A stretch of 64,000 bases of DNA from Stenotrophomonas maltophilia (GTDB lineage: Bacteria > Pseudomonadota > Gammaproteobacteria > Xanthomonadales > Xanthomonadaceae). Within the stretch, counting starts at the first letter, position 1; each line of letters begins with the position of its first letter. The stretch covers positions 310,001-374,000 of the forward strand of contig NZ_CP033877.1 in assembly GCF_006970445.1 (NCBI RefSeq), read 5' to 3'. Below the pieces are notes generated by a model, which saw only the letters and a list, made by a program, of their open reading frames with translations, did not search any database and had not been told where the DNA came from. A program made the translations under genes and the position numbers. Of the stretch, positions 52,973-62,675 are shown in pieces.

Positions 52973-55637
52973 CGTGGGAGGCTGGCTTGAGCAGGGGCAG
53001 GGTGATGCGGATCAGGGTACCGCGACCGTCGCGTCCAGGCAGCGCCTGCACGCTGCCGCCATGCGCGCCGATCATGCCCTGGCAGATGGTCAGGCCCAGG
53101 CCGGTGCCATGGCGGCCACGGTCACCGCGTTCGACGCTGTAGAACATGTCGAAGATGCGCGCACGCTCGTCGTCGGGAATGCCGGGGCCGGCATCGATCA
53201 CGTCGATGCGCAGCTGGCCGTCCAGTTCGCGCGCCTGTACCTGCACGGCGGCGTCGGGCGGTGAGAACTTGGCCGCGTTCTCCATCACGTTGAACACGGC
53301 CTGTTCGACCAGTGCCGGGTGTACCCAGATCGGCGCCAGCGTGGACGGAATATCCAGTTCCAGCCGCACCTTCGGCTGGTAGCGCTGCAGGCGTCGTGCC
53401 GCCGAGCCGATCAATTCGTCCACGCCGATCCAGTCGCGGTTGATCTTCAGGCCTTCATGGCCAAGCCGGGTCATGTCCAGCAGGTTCTGGATGTAGCGGT
53501 CCAGCCGTTCACCCTCGACCAGGATGGTGTCGAGCAGGGCGCGACGATCGGCGGTGTCCATCGCCGCACCGTAGCTGGCCAGGCTGTCGGCCGAACCGAT
53601 CATCGCCGCCAGCGGCGAGCGCAGGTCGTGCGATACCGAAGAGAGCAGGGCCGAGCGCAGTCGCTCGGTCTCGTTGCTGACGTGTGCCTGTTCCAGTTCC
53701 GCCACCAGCCGGGTGCGCAGCGCGGCCTGCGCGATGTCATCGACCATCGCTTCGGCCAGTTGCCGTTGTTCGGGCAGCAGGCGCGCCTGCGCGCCGGGCA
53801 GGTACAGGCCGGCCACGCCGATCGCGCGATCCTCGCCGTCGAGCAGCGGCAGGAACCACCATTGCGCGCCGGCCAGGGTGTCGGTGAAACGCCCGCTGGG
53901 CTGGCCGTGGCGCAGCGCCCAGTCGGCGGCGGCCAGGTCGGTGTCGCCGGGCTGGTTGCGTCCACCAGCGGCGGTGTCGCCGCCGATGCGCAGCCACGCC
54001 GGTACATCCATGGCCTGTTCCAGGGCATGTCGACCCGCCTGTGCCACCTCGCCGTGGCCGGCGGCGCTGGCCAGCTGGCGGCCCAGCTGCTGGCGCGCAC
54101 GCGCATGCCGATTCGCCGCACGCAGCGCGATCACCTGCATGCGCAGGCGCGAGGCCAGGCGTCCAGCCACCAGTGCGGCGGCCAGGAACAGGAAGACGGT
54201 GATCACGCCCTGGCGCGCACCGATGGCGAAGGTGAAGCGGGGCGCGATGAACAGGAAGTTGTAGGCGAGGAAGCACAGGATCGCCGCCATCACCGCCACG
54301 CTGGCGCGGGTGCGTGCAGCCACCAGCACCACCGCGACGATGAACACCATCGACAGGTCGGCCATGCCCACCCAGCGTTCTGCCAGCCATGCCACCGCGC
54401 AGGCCAGTGCGGTGGCGATCAGGGCCTGTGCCGGTTCGTAGCTGATGCCACGCATCGGCGGCAGCAGGCCCTCGCGGCGCGAGCGCGCACGTGCCTGCGG
54501 TGTGCTGATGATGGTGATCTCGTAATGCGCGCCGCGCTGGATCAGCTGCTGGGTCAGGGTGCGGTTGAACATCCGTGCCAGTGGACGTTCGCGGGTCCGG
54601 CCCAGCACCAGGGTCGATACGCCATTGTGTGCGGCATGGTCGAGCAGGGCATCGGCGATGCTCGATCCGTGCAGCAGCTCGGCGTCGCCGCCCAGGCGCC
54701 TTGCCAATGCGAAGGCCGCATCGATCTCGCGCCGGGTCGCCTCGTCCTGGCGACGGCCCTGCACGGTCACCACCGTCCACGGCGCGTCGCGGCGCTCGGC
54801 AATGCGACGCGCCACGCGCACCAGGTACTCGCTCTGGCCGCCCCCATCGATGGCCACCAGCACGCCGCGACGCAGCGGCAGATTGCCTTCGCCACGCGCG
54901 GCGCGGGTTTCGCGCAGGCTGCTGTCGACGCGGTCGGCCGCCTCCTGCATGGCCAGTTCGCGCAGCGCGGTCAGGTTGGCCGGCGAGAAGAAGGCCTGCA
55001 GGGCCTGCGCGGCCTGTTCGGGCACATAGACCTTGCCCTGTTGCAGGCGGGCGATCAGTTCGCGCGGCGGCAGATCGACCAGCACGATGTCGTGCAGGCG
55101 GTCGAGCACGCCGTCCGGCACGGTCTCGCTGACGCGCACGCCGGTGATGCGCATCACCACATCGTTGAGGCTTTCAAGATGCTGGATGTTGACCGTGGTC
55201 CAGATGTCGATGCCCGCATCCAGCAGCTCCATCACATCCTGCCAGCGCCGCTCATGGCGGCTGCCCGGTGCGTTGCGGTGGGCCAGTTCATCCACCAGCA
55301 CCAGCGCCGGGCGCCGTGCCAGCACGGCATCCAGGTCCATCTCCTGCAGGGCGTGGCCGTGATAGGCCACTTCCTTCAGCGACAGCTGCGGCAGGCCCTC
55401 CAGCAGGGCCTGGGTATCGGCGCGGCCATGGGTTTCCACCAGCCCGACCACCAGGTCAACGCCGCGGCGCAGCTGTTCCTGCGCGCGGGTCAGCATGGTA
55501 TAGGTCTTGCCCACGCCCGGTGCCGCGCCGAGGAACACGGTCAGCTTGCCGCCGGCTTCGCGTTGCAGGCCTTCGACCAGGGCATCGGCCTGGCGGGTAC
55601 GCGCATCAGTCATGGGTGCCGCTGTCATGGCCGCCAT
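52953..55637 (-). CDS. kdpD: Sensor histidine kinase KdpD
   Basis: An 894-residue potassium/turgor-sensing kinase. Domain order: KdpD N-terminal region with a Walker A motif GAAPGVGKT (37-45), a universal-stress-like domain (about 250-370), four clustered membrane helices (about 405-500), a GAF-like segment, the phosphoacceptor box SVSHDLRSPL with H670 and an HATPase domain (FNVMENAAKFS, GPGIPDDE). ATG 55637 is used; no start among 55637, 55628 and 55613 has a clear ribosome site. Overlaps kdpE by 20 bases and lies 27 bp behind kdpC. Confidence 0.95.
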   Translation of the reverse strand: MAAMTAAPMTDARTRQADALVEGLQREAGGKLTVFLGAAPGVGKTYTMLTRAQEQLRRGVDLVVGLVETHGRADTQALLEGLPQLSLKEVAYHGHALQEMDLDAVLARRPALVLVDELAHRNAPGSRHERRWQDVMELLDAGIDIWTTVNIQHLESLNDVVMRITGVRVSETVPDGVLDRLHDIVLVDLPPRELIARLQQGKVYVPEQAAQALQAFFSPANLTALRELAMQEAADRVDSSLRETRAARGEGNLPLRRGVLVAIDGGGQSEYLVRVARRIAERRDAPWTVVTVQGRRQDEATRREIDAAFALARRLGGDAELLHGSSIADALLDHAAHNGVSTLVLGRTRERPLARMFNRTLTQQLIQRGAHYEITIISTPQARARSRREGLLPPMRGISYEPAQALIATALACAVAWLAERWVGMADLSMVFIVAVVLVAARTRASVAVMAAILCFLAYNFLFIAPRFTFAIGARQGVITVFLFLAAALVAGRLASRLRMQVIALRAANRHARARQQLGRQLASAAGHGEVAQAGRHALEQAMDVPAWLRIGGDTAAGGRNQPGDTDLAAADWALRHGQPSGRFTDTLAGAQWWFLPLLDGEDRAIGVAGLYLPGAQARLLPEQRQLAEAMVDDIAQAALRTRLVAELEQAHVSNETERLRSALLSSVSHDLRSPLAAMIGSADSLASYGAAMDTADRRALLDTILVEGERLDRYIQNLLDMTRLGHEGLKINRDWIGVDELIGSAARRLQRYQPKVRLELDIPSTLAPIWVHPALVEQAVFNVMENAAKFSPPDAAVQVQARELDGQLRIDVIDAGPGIPDDERARIFDMFYSVERGDRGRHGTGLGLTICQGMIGAHGGSVQALPGRDGRGTLIRITLPLLKPASHDEPDPD

Positions 55638-55664
55638 TGTGCGCGCAGCCGGTGCAGGCTGGCA

Positions 55665-56315
55665 TCACGGTGCCTTGGCCGCGTGGTCCAGCGCGAAGTT
55701 CAGCGTTACCACGTTCACCCGCGGCTGGCCGAACAGGCCCCACTGGCGGCCTTCGGTGTGCGCCTGTACCAGCGCCTGTACGCGCTCCACCGGCAGGCCA
55801 CGGGCACGCGCCACGCGTGCCACCTGCAGCTGTGCCGCCGCCGGCGACAGCTGCGGATCCAGGCCGCCGGCAGACTGCGTGACCAGATCCGCCGGTACCT
55901 GCGCGGGGGCGACGCCTTCGCGTGTGGCCACCGCTGCGGTGCTGGCCGCAACACGCTCGGCCAGGGCCGGGTTGCTGCGCGCCAGGTTGGAACCGGCCGC
56001 GGCCATCGGGTCGTAGTTGGCGGCCGACGGTCGTGCCTGGAAGTAGCCATCACCGGTGAACGGCTGCGCCAGCCATACCGAGCCACGCACCTGGCCGCTG
56101 CCATCGCGCAGCAGGCTGCCCTCGGCCTGGGTCGGGTACGCCAGGCCGGCAAAACCGGTGGCAATACCGGCGTAGACCGCGCCGGCCAGCAGCAGGGTGG
56201 CCAGGCCCAGGCCGATCGCCGGGCGCCAGCTGGCGCCGTCCTGCAGGCTGGCCACGCGGGCCTCGGCTTTCGCTTCGCGGGGCAGGGAGGTGGAAGTGGA
56301 AACAGAACGGTTCAT
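55665..56315 (-). CDS. kdpC: Potassium-transporting ATPase subunit KdpC
   Basis: A 216-residue subunit of the Kdp pump, with one membrane helix (about 32-54) and a periplasmic domain. Family motifs include [35 protein letters not shown] and the C-terminal [10 protein letters not shown]. It stabilises KdpA/KdpB and raises ATP affinity. The N-terminus is about 20 residues longer than in E. coli and polar. Its start overlaps the end of kdpB by four bases. Confidence 0.96.
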   Translation of the reverse strand: MNRSVSTSTSLPREAKAEARVASLQDGASWRPAIGLGLATLLLAGAVYAGIATGFAGLAYPTQAEGSLLRDGSGQVRGSVWLAQPFTGDGYFQARPSAANYDPMAAAGSNLARSNPALAERVAASTAAVATREGVAPAQVPADLVTQSAGGLDPQLSPAAAQLQVARVARARGLPVERVQALVQAHTEGRQWGLFGQPRVNVVTLNFALDHAAKAP

Positions 56316-58369
56316 GCGCCGAATACCAGGACAAGAAGGAGGTCGATCAGCTTGATTGCCGCGAACGGCAGCAGCACGCCGCCGAGGCCGTACACCAGCA
56401 TGTTCCGGCGCAGCAGCGCGGTGGCGGTGGCCGGGCGGAAGCGCACGCCACGCAGAGCGAGCGGGATCAGGGCCGGAATCACCAGGGCGTTGAAGATCAG
56501 TGCCGCCAGCACCGCGTTGCGCGGGCTCGACAGCTGCATCACGTTCAGTGCGGCCATGGTGGGAACGGCGGCGGCGAACAGCGCCGGCAGGATCGCGAAG
56601 TACTTGGACACGTCGTTGGCCAGCGAGAAGGTGGTCAGCGCGCCGCGGGTGATCAACTGCTGCTTGCCCACCTCCACCACCGCCAGCAGCTTGGCCGGGT
56701 CCGAATCGAGGTCGACCATGTTGCCGGCCTCCTTCGCCGCCTGCGTGCCGGAGTTCATCGCCAGGCCGATGTCGGCCTGGGCCAGCGCCGGCGCGTCGTT
56801 GGTACCGTCACCGACCATCGCCACCAGGCGGCCACCGGCCTGCTCCTGGCGGATGCGTGCCAGCTTGTCTTCCGGGCGGGCCTCGGCGATATAGTCGTCG
56901 ACACCGGCTTCGGCAGCGATGGCAGCGGCGGTCAGCGGGTTGTCACCGGTGATCATCACCGTGCGGATACCCATCGCCCGCAGCTGCGCGAACTTCTCGC
57001 GCATGCCGTGCTTGACCACGTCCGACAGCTCGATCACGCCCAGCACATGGCGGCCCTCGGCCACCACCAGCGGGGTGGCACCATTGCGCGCGACCTGCTC
57101 GACGCGCCCGGCCAGTTCAGCCGGCACGCTGCCGCCCAGCGCCTGCACGTGGGCGCGGATCGCATCGGCGGCGCCCTTGCGGATCTGCCGGCCATGTTCC
57201 AGATCCACGCCGGACATGCGGGTCTGTGCACTGAAGGCCAGGTAGTCGGCATGGTCCGGTTCGGCGGTGGCGCAGCCCTGTTCGCGCGCCAGGCGCACGA
57301 TCGACTTGCCTTCCGGGGTCGGGTCGGCCAGCGAGGACAGCAGTGCCGCCTCGCGCAGCTGGCTGGCGTCGATGCCGGCCAGCGGATGGAAGTGGCTGGC
57401 CTGGCGGTCGCCGTAGGTGATGGTGCCGGTCTTGTCCAGCAGCAGCACGTCGACGTCGCCGGCCACTTCCACTGCTTTGCCCGACTTGGCCAGCACGTTG
57501 GCAGCCAGCGCACGGTTCATGCCGGCAATACCAATCGCCGGCAGCAGGCCGCCGATGGTGGTCGGGATCAGGCACACCAGCAGCGCGATCAGCAGCAGCG
57601 GATCGACCTTGACGCCGACCGCGGCACCAATGGCCGGCAACGTGGCCACCACCACCAGGAAGGTCAGCGTCATCGCCGCCAGCAGCAGGGTCAGCGCGAT
57701 CTCGTTGGGGGTCTTCTGGCGGTTGGCACCCTCCACCAGCGCGATCATCCGGTCCAGGAAGCTGTGGCCCGGCTCGGCGGTCACCCGCACGATGATCTGG
57801 TCGGACAGCACCTTGGTGCCGCCGATCACGCCGGAACGGTCGGTACCGGCCTCGCGCAGCACCGGTGCCGATTCGCCGGTCACCGCCGCTTCGTTGATGG
57901 TGGCCAGGCCCTGCACGATCTCGCCATCGGCCGGCACCAGCTCACCGGCACTGACGATCACATGGTCGCCCGGGCGCAGCTCGGCGGCCGGCACCTGGGC
58001 TTCTGCCGCGCCTGGCTGCGGCGCCGCCAGCCGGCGTGCCACCAGGTCCTGGCGGGCACGGCGCAGCGAGGCGGCCTGGCCACGGCCACGCGCTTCGGCC
58101 ACCGCCTCGGCGAAGTTGCCGAACAACACGGTCACCAGCAGGATCACGGTCACTGCCAGGCCGAAGCCCAGCGGCGCATTGCCGGTCAGGGTGACGATCG
58201 CGGCGACGATCGTACCGGCCATCACCACCGCCATCACCGGGCTGCGCACCAGATGCATCGGCGACAGCTTGCGCACCGCTTCGACCAGCGCACGGCGCAG
58301 GCCGGCGCCATCCAGCAGGGCAGGGCGCGGTGCATGGGTACTACGGGTTGAACTTGCTTGGGTACTCAT
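56312..58369 (-). CDS. kdpB: Potassium-transporting ATPase ATP-binding subunit KdpB
   Basis: A 685-residue P-type ATPase (class IA), the energy-coupling subunit of the Kdp complex. The phosphorylated aspartate D312 is in [10 protein letters not shown]; the TGES actuator motif (VTGESAPV) lies before it, and the KGAADAI nucleotide-binding and [16 protein letters not shown] hinge motifs follow. Seven membrane helices are predicted. It lies ten bases behind kdpA and overlaps kdpC by four bases. Confidence 0.97.
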   Translation of the reverse strand: MSTQASSTRSTHAPRPALLDGAGLRRALVEAVRKLSPMHLVRSPVMAVVMAGTIVAAIVTLTGNAPLGFGLAVTVILLVTVLFGNFAEAVAEARGRGQAASLRRARQDLVARRLAAPQPGAAEAQVPAAELRPGDHVIVSAGELVPADGEIVQGLATINEAAVTGESAPVLREAGTDRSGVIGGTKVLSDQIIVRVTAEPGHSFLDRMIALVEGANRQKTPNEIALTLLLAAMTLTFLVVVATLPAIGAAVGVKVDPLLLIALLVCLIPTTIGGLLPAIGIAGMNRALAANVLAKSGKAVEVAGDVDVLLLDKTGTITYGDRQASHFHPLAGIDASQLREAALLSSLADPTPEGKSIVRLAREQGCATAEPDHADYLAFSAQTRMSGVDLEHGRQIRKGAADAIRAHVQALGGSVPAELAGRVEQVARNGATPLVVAEGRHVLGVIELSDVVKHGMREKFAQLRAMGIRTVMITGDNPLTAAAIAAEAGVDDYIAEARPEDKLARIRQEQAGGRLVAMVGDGTNDAPALAQADIGLAMNSGTQAAKEAGNMVDLDSDPAKLLAVVEVGKQQLITRGALTTFSLANDVSKYFAILPALFAAAVPTMAALNVMQLSSPRNAVLAALIFNALVIPALIPLALRGVRFRPATATALLRRNMLVYGLGGVLLPFAAIKLIDLLLVLVFGA

Positions 58370-58379
58370 CAGGGTGTCC

Positions 58380-60089
58380 TTAGTGCAGTCCCAGGCTCAG
58401 GTGGTCGGCGATCGGGCCGAGTACCAGCGCCGGCATGAACTGCAGCACGGTCAGGATGACGATCACCGAGACCAGGGTCAGGGCGAAGGTCGGGGTTTCG
58501 ATCTGCAGGCTGCCGGCAGACTCCGGCGCCTGGCGCTTGGCGGCCAGCTGTGCGGCCACCACCAGCGGGATGATCAGCAGCGGGAAACGGCCCAGCAGCA
58601 GCACCAGCGAGCAGCTCAGGTTCCACCACAGCGTGGCGTCACCCAGCCCTTCGAAGCCCGAACCGTTGTTGGCGTAGGCCGAGACGTACTCGTAGAACAC
58701 CTGGCTGATGCCATGGAAGCCGGGGTTGGAGGTGCCCGCCAGGCCGGGTACGGCCAGGGTGATCGCAGTGAACACCAGCAGGGTGATCGGCTGCAGCAGC
58801 ACCAGCAGGGCCAGCAGGCGTACCTGTGGCGTCTCCAGTTTGCGGCCGAACAGTTCCGGCGTACGCCCGGTCATCAACCCGGCCAGGAACACGCCCAGCA
58901 GCAGGTACACGATGAACTGCTGCAGGCCGCAGCCAATGCCGCCCCAGATCGCGCTGACCAGCATGTTGACCATCGCGATGCCGCCACTCAGCGGCGCCAG
59001 CGAGTCATGCATGCCGTTGACCGAGCCGTTGGAGACCTGGGTGGTCACCGCCGCCCACAGCGCAGTGCCGTCGGCGCCGAAGCGCACCTCCTTGCCTTCC
59101 ATCAGCAGCGGCGTGGCGGCGCTGGCGCTATGCCCTTCGCTCCACATCATCGCGCCGGTGGACAGCAGCGACATGCCCAGCATGCAGCTGAACACCAGGG
59201 CGCCGAAGCGACGCCGGCCAGTGAACGCACCGATCATGAAAATCACCGCCATCGGCACCAGCAGGATGCCAACGATCTCCAGCGCGTTCGACAGCGGGGT
59301 CGGGTTCTCCAGCGGGAAGCTGCTGTTCGGGCCGTACCAGCCGCCACCATTGGCGCCGAGCTGCTTGGCCGCGACCATCGCCGCCACCGGGCCCAGCGGC
59401 AGTTTCTGTTCGGCCATGCCGGCGCTGGCATCGATCGGCGTGGCCTGTGGACCACCGGCCATCGTCGAAGGCACGCCCTGGCTGGTCAGCACCAGCGTCC
59501 ACACCAGGCACAGCGGCAGCAGGAAGCGCACGCACAGGCGCACCACGTCCACGTAGTAGTTGCCCACCGCGACCTGGCGATCATCGCCGGTACCGGTCGC
59601 CGCCGCAGCCTGCGGCGCACGCGAGAACAACGCGCGCAGCGTCGCCACCGCCAGCGCCAGGCCCATCATCGGCGTCACCACCTGCAGGCCGGTGATGCCG
59701 GTCATCTGCGAGAGGTAGGACAGCTGCGCCTGGCCCGAATAGTGCTGCTGGTTGGTGTTGGTCAGGAACGAGATCATCGTGTGCAGCGCGGTGTCCCAGC
59801 GCATGTTCGGGATCTGGTCCGGGTTCAGTGGCAACCAGGCCTGGGTCATGAACACCGCCTGGGTCAGGACCGCGACCACCACGTTGCTCAGCACGAAGGC
59901 CAGCACGTAGCCGCGCCAGGACATCGCGCGTGAAGGATCGACGCCGAACACCTTGTACAACGGCTTTTCGATCCAGTTGAACAGCACGTCGACCTTCATC
60001 GGCGTGCCGCGCATCACGCGCGCCAGGTACAGGCCCAGCGGCCACGCCAGCAGCAGGCTGGCGGCAAGAATGACAAGCATCTCAGTCAT
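58380..60089 (-). CDS. kdpA: Potassium-transporting ATPase potassium-binding subunit KdpA
   Basis: A 569-residue polytopic subunit (ten helices) of the Kdp pump, evolutionarily related to potassium channels, carrying the selectivity filter in four pore loops. Recognisable regions include [32 protein letters not shown] (first filter), [20 protein letters not shown] (second), [17 protein letters not shown] (third) and [16 protein letters not shown] (fourth). Length is close to E. coli KdpA (557). It lies 12 bp behind kdpF. Confidence 0.97.
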   Translation of the reverse strand: MTEMLVILAASLLLAWPLGLYLARVMRGTPMKVDVLFNWIEKPLYKVFGVDPSRAMSWRGYVLAFVLSNVVVAVLTQAVFMTQAWLPLNPDQIPNMRWDTALHTMISFLTNTNQQHYSGQAQLSYLSQMTGITGLQVVTPMMGLALAVATLRALFSRAPQAAAATGTGDDRQVAVGNYYVDVVRLCVRFLLPLCLVWTLVLTSQGVPSTMAGGPQATPIDASAGMAEQKLPLGPVAAMVAAKQLGANGGGWYGPNSSFPLENPTPLSNALEIVGILLVPMAVIFMIGAFTGRRRFGALVFSCMLGMSLLSTGAMMWSEGHSASAATPLLMEGKEVRFGADGTALWAAVTTQVSNGSVNGMHDSLAPLSGGIAMVNMLVSAIWGGIGCGLQQFIVYLLLGVFLAGLMTGRTPELFGRKLETPQVRLLALLVLLQPITLLVFTAITLAVPGLAGTSNPGFHGISQVFYEYVSAYANNGSGFEGLGDATLWWNLSCSLVLLLGRFPLLIIPLVVAAQLAAKRQAPESAGSLQIETPTFALTLVSVIVILTVLQFMPALVLGPIADHLSLGLH

Positions 60090-60101
60090 GGCAGGCTCCG
60101 T

Positions 60102-60194
60102 TCAGAACGACTCGGGCCGCAGCACGACATAGAGAAGATAGGCGGCGGCGACCAGCACCAGCACGCCACACAACAACGACAGCCAGGGGGACAT
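60102..60194 (-). CDS. kdpF: Potassium-transporting ATPase small subunit KdpF
   Basis: A 30-residue, single-helix peptide starting MSPWLSLLCGVLVLV and ending YVVLRPESF. Its size, hydrophobicity, the C-terminal Tyr-x-x-x-Arg-Pro-Glu pattern and the place directly before kdpA fit KdpF, the small stabilising subunit of the KdpFABC complex. The ATG at 60194 has AGGA ten bases upstream. It is the first gene of kdpFABCDE. Being so short, it is easily missed by gene finders. Confidence 0.9.
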   Translation of the reverse strand: MSPWLSLLCGVLVLVAAAYLLYVVLRPESF

Positions 60195-60280
60195 TGCAAT
60201 AGCGTCCTGGTGGAACCCCTCCACCTCAGGCCGTCATCGTCGTCCTGCCGCCCATAAACGCACTACGCGCCGGACCGGGC

Positions 60281-60307
60281 CGACGCGTAAAGAGTGCATA
60301 AATTCCG
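60281..60307 (-). promoter_or_regulatory. Candidate KdpE-binding element upstream of kdpF
   Basis: Read on the minus strand: AATTTATGCACTCTTTACGC, a T-rich pair TTTATG...CTTTACG resembling the TTTATA...TTTACA-type KdpE site of E. coli. It lies about 90-110 bp upstream of the kdpF start and is clearly more AT-rich than the surroundings. Confidence 0.5.
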
Positions 60308-60333
60308 TGGGCCAAGCCGTAACCAGGCCCCGG

Positions 60334-60356
60334 GTAGCGCCGGGTCATGCCCGGCA
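60334..60356. repeat. GTAG-type palindrome
   Basis: GTAG (60334-60337) followed by GCCGGG (60339-60344), loop TCATG and CCCGGC (60350-60355), 13 bp after the stop of the minus-strand gene at 60369 and upstream of the kdp promoter region. Confidence 0.8.
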
Positions 60357-60368
60357 GCGGGAGCGTGG

Positions 60369-61034
60369 TCAGCCCGCCGGGACCGCCGCCTGCGCCACGC
60401 CCTTCAGCTCGCGGTAGCGCTGCAGCGTGCTGTCGATCTCGGCCTTCAGCGCCTGCTGCTGCTGCAGGAATCCGGCCTGCAGGCGCTGTTGTGCCTGCAA
60501 CTGCACGTGCCGCTGGCGGATCGCCCCGGCCTGCTTGTCGGCCACCTTGCCACCGGCCAGTTCACGGTCACCGGCCGCCGACAGCAGCGCCACCAGCGAT
60601 TCGCGCAGGCTGGTGACGTTGTACTCGGCGGTCTTGAGGTTGTTGTCCAGCACTTCCTGGCGTTCGGCGAACACCCGGCGCAGGTCGTCCTCGCTGCCAT
60701 AGGTGGACAGCATCGCCTGCTCGGTACGCTGGCGGGTCTGCTCGGCCATCAGGTCCAGCTGCTGCTGTTGCGCCTCGGTGCTGGCGGCGGCGCGCTCCTC
60801 GTCGGTCAACGCGCGCTGGACCTGCGCATTGCGCAGGCCGCTCTTCGCGTTGAACTCCTCGCGGGCGTGATTGACCGCGTCGGCCGGCAGCGAATCACTG
60901 CAGATCCGCTCCTTGCCCTCGTTCCAGCAGTACAGCTTCTTTTCCACCTTGCCGCCGTCGCGCGACTGCGCCGGCACGGTGAACGGCACGGCCAGCAGCA
61001 GGCCGGCAAAGAGAACAGCAGGAACTCGGGACAT
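60369..61034 (-). CDS. Secreted coiled-coil protein of unknown function
   Basis: A 221-residue exported protein. A signal peptide (about 1-22, ending FTVPAQ) is followed by a short domain with two cysteines, KKLYCWNEGKERICSDSLP (residues 33-51), reminiscent of DUF4124-type segments, and then a long Gln/Ala/Glu-rich alpha-helical region (about 60-210) that should form a coiled coil (TEAQQQQLDLMAEQTRQ). Function unknown; probably periplasmic. It follows pyrE by 18 bp on the same strand and may be cotranscribed with it. Confidence 0.78.
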   Translation of the reverse strand: MSRVPAVLFAGLLLAVPFTVPAQSRDGGKVEKKLYCWNEGKERICSDSLPADAVNHAREEFNAKSGLRNAQVQRALTDEERAAASTEAQQQQLDLMAEQTRQRTEQAMLSTYGSEDDLRRVFAERQEVLDNNLKTAEYNVTSLRESLVALLSAAGDRELAGGKVADKQAGAIRQRHVQLQAQQRLQAGFLQQQQALKAEIDSTLQRYRELKGVAQAAVPAG

Positions 61035-61052
61035 GACCTTTCCCCTGGTCGG

Positions 61053-61712
61053 TCAGCGGATCGAACGGACGCCGTACTGGGCCCGGTAGGCTTCCAGCGG
61101 CTGCCGGTAACCCACAAGTTCCGGGTTGCCGGAGGCGAAATCAAGCAGATCGGCCAGCGACGCCACGGCGATCACCGGAATGCCGGCCTCTTCGGCCACC
61201 GACTGCGCCGCCGAACGGCGGTCGGTTTCCGAGGCGATCTCCTGGCGATCCAGGGCCACCACGATGCCGGCCGGAGTGCCGCCGGCGGCGCGGATGATGC
61301 CCAGCGCTTCGCGGATCGCAGTACCGGCAGTGATCACGTCATCGACGATCAGCACGCGCTTGCCGTTCATGTCGGCGCCGATCAGCTGGCCGCCCTCGCC
61401 ATGGTCCTTGGCTTCCTTGCGGTTGAACGACAGCGGCAGGTCGCGGCCACGCTGGGCCAGCTCGCAGGCCATCGCGGTCGCCAGCGGAATGCCCTTGTAG
61501 GCCGGGCCGAACACCACGTCGTACTTGATCCCGGTGGCATCGATGGCATCGGCGTAGCACGCGCCGAGCTGCGACAGCAGCGAACCGGAGTCGAAACGAC
61601 CGGCGTTGAAGAAATAGGGGCTCAGCCGGCCGGACTTGAGGGTGAACTGGCCGAAGCGCAGGGCGTCGGCGGTCAGGGCCAGCTGCAGGAAACGGTGGCG
61701 GTGGTCGCTCAT
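61053..61712 (-). CDS. pyrE: Orotate phosphoribosyltransferase
   Basis: A 219-residue type I phosphoribosyltransferase that makes orotidine 5'-phosphate from orotate and PRPP in pyrimidine synthesis. The PRPP-binding loop VLIVDDVITAGTAIRE is intact, as is the flexible loop with FNRKEAKDHGEGG. The ATG at 61712 (MSDHRHRF) is chosen with GAG at proper spacing; ATG 61727 would add five residues. It is divergent from the exonuclease III gene, the same arrangement in which Pseudomonas has pyrE and crc. Confidence 0.95.
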   Translation of the reverse strand: MSDHRHRFLQLALTADALRFGQFTLKSGRLSPYFFNAGRFDSGSLLSQLGACYADAIDATGIKYDVVFGPAYKGIPLATAMACELAQRGRDLPLSFNRKEAKDHGEGGQLIGADMNGKRVLIVDDVITAGTAIREALGIIRAAGGTPAGIVVALDRQEIASETDRRSAAQSVAEEAGIPVIAVASLADLLDFASGNPELVGYRQPLEAYRAQYGVRSIR

Positions 61713-61874
61713 CAAAACTCGATTCATCTTCATTTGGAGCACAAATCCTAATCCAGCTGGGCGTTTCGCGCTCGTCCAGCCCCGTGTGAAAGCCGTCCAG
61801 GCCCGCCCTGGCGGACTGCGCAGCCCCGCAGGCAACCGGTATGCTTGCCCGGTTTCCCGCCGCAGGTCCCCCGC

Positions 61875-62675
61875 ATGCGCATCATCAGTTTCAACGCCAA
61901 TGGCATCCGTTCCGCCGCGACCAAGGGCTTCCTCGACTGGTTCCGTGCCCAGGACGCCGACGTCCTGTGCATCCAGGAAACCAAGGCCCAGGAAGACCAG
62001 CTGACCGACCCGATGTTCCGTCCGGATGGCCATCACTGCTTCTACCGCGACGCCATCACCAAGAAGGGCTACAGCGGCGTGGCGATCTACAGCAAGCGCG
62101 AGCCGGACCAGGTCATCACCTCGCTGGGCTGGGCGCCGTTCGACGACGAAGGCCGCTACATCGAGGCGCGCTACGGCAATCTCAGCGTGGTCTCCTTCTA
62201 TATTCCCTCCGGCAGCTCGGGCGACCTGCGCCAGGGTTTCAAGTTCGAAGTGATGGAATGGCTGCGGCCGATTCTCGAGGAGTGGGCGCGCAGCGGCCGC
62301 GACTACGTGCTGTGCGGCGACTGGAACATCGTGCGTTCGGCGCTGGACATCAAGAACTGGAAGTCCAACCAGAAGAACTCCGGCTGCCTGCCGGAAGAGC
62401 GCGACTGGCTCAACGCCCTGTGCGCCGACCATGGCCAGGCCACCGATGTCGGCGCCGGCCGTGGCTGGGCCGATGCCTACCGCCTGCTCAACCCCACCGG
62501 CGAGGACTACACCTGGTGGAGCAACCGCGGCGCGGCCCGTGCCAACAATGTCGGTTGGCGCATCGACTACCAGTTCATCACCCCGGGCCTGCGTGACCGC
62601 CTGCGCAGCTGCTCGATCTACCGCGACGAGCGCTTCTCCGACCACGCCCCGTTCATCGTGGACTACGACCTGTGA
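61875..62675 (+). CDS. xthA: Exodeoxyribonuclease III / AP endonuclease (XthA/Crc family)
   Basis: A 266-residue nuclease of the exonuclease III-like endonuclease/exonuclease/phosphatase fold. It removes abasic sites by cutting 5' of them and degrades 3' ends. All catalytic residues are present: N7 (FNANGIR), E35 (IQETKAQ), Y109, D149 and N151 (CGDWNIV), D256 and H257 (FSDHAPF). The position beside pyrE and the overall sequence (DIKNWKSNQKNSG, LGWR/VGWRIDYQFITPGLR) are closest to Pseudomonas Crc, which has lost catalytic residues; this protein has not. ATG 61875 is preceded by AGG. Overlaps the AmpG-like gene by four bases. Confidence 0.92.
   Translation: MRIISFNANGIRSAATKGFLDWFRAQDADVLCIQETKAQEDQLTDPMFRPDGHHCFYRDAITKKGYSGVAIYSKREPDQVITSLGWAPFDDEGRYIEARYGNLSVVSFYIPSGSSGDLRQGFKFEVMEWLRPILEEWARSGRDYVLCGDWNIVRSALDIKNWKSNQKNSGCLPEERDWLNALCADHGQATDVGAGRGWADAYRLLNPTGEDYTWWSNRGAARANNVGWRIDYQFITPGLRDRLRSCSIYRDERFSDHAPFIVDYDL

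Noticed and set aside
53319..56894. A 1191-codon open frame on the plus strand opposite kdpD, kdpC and kdpB.
   Set aside because: Typical antisense opening in high-GC DNA; the kdp genes on the other strand are unmistakable and the frame is rich in His, Arg and Gln as antisense shadows are.
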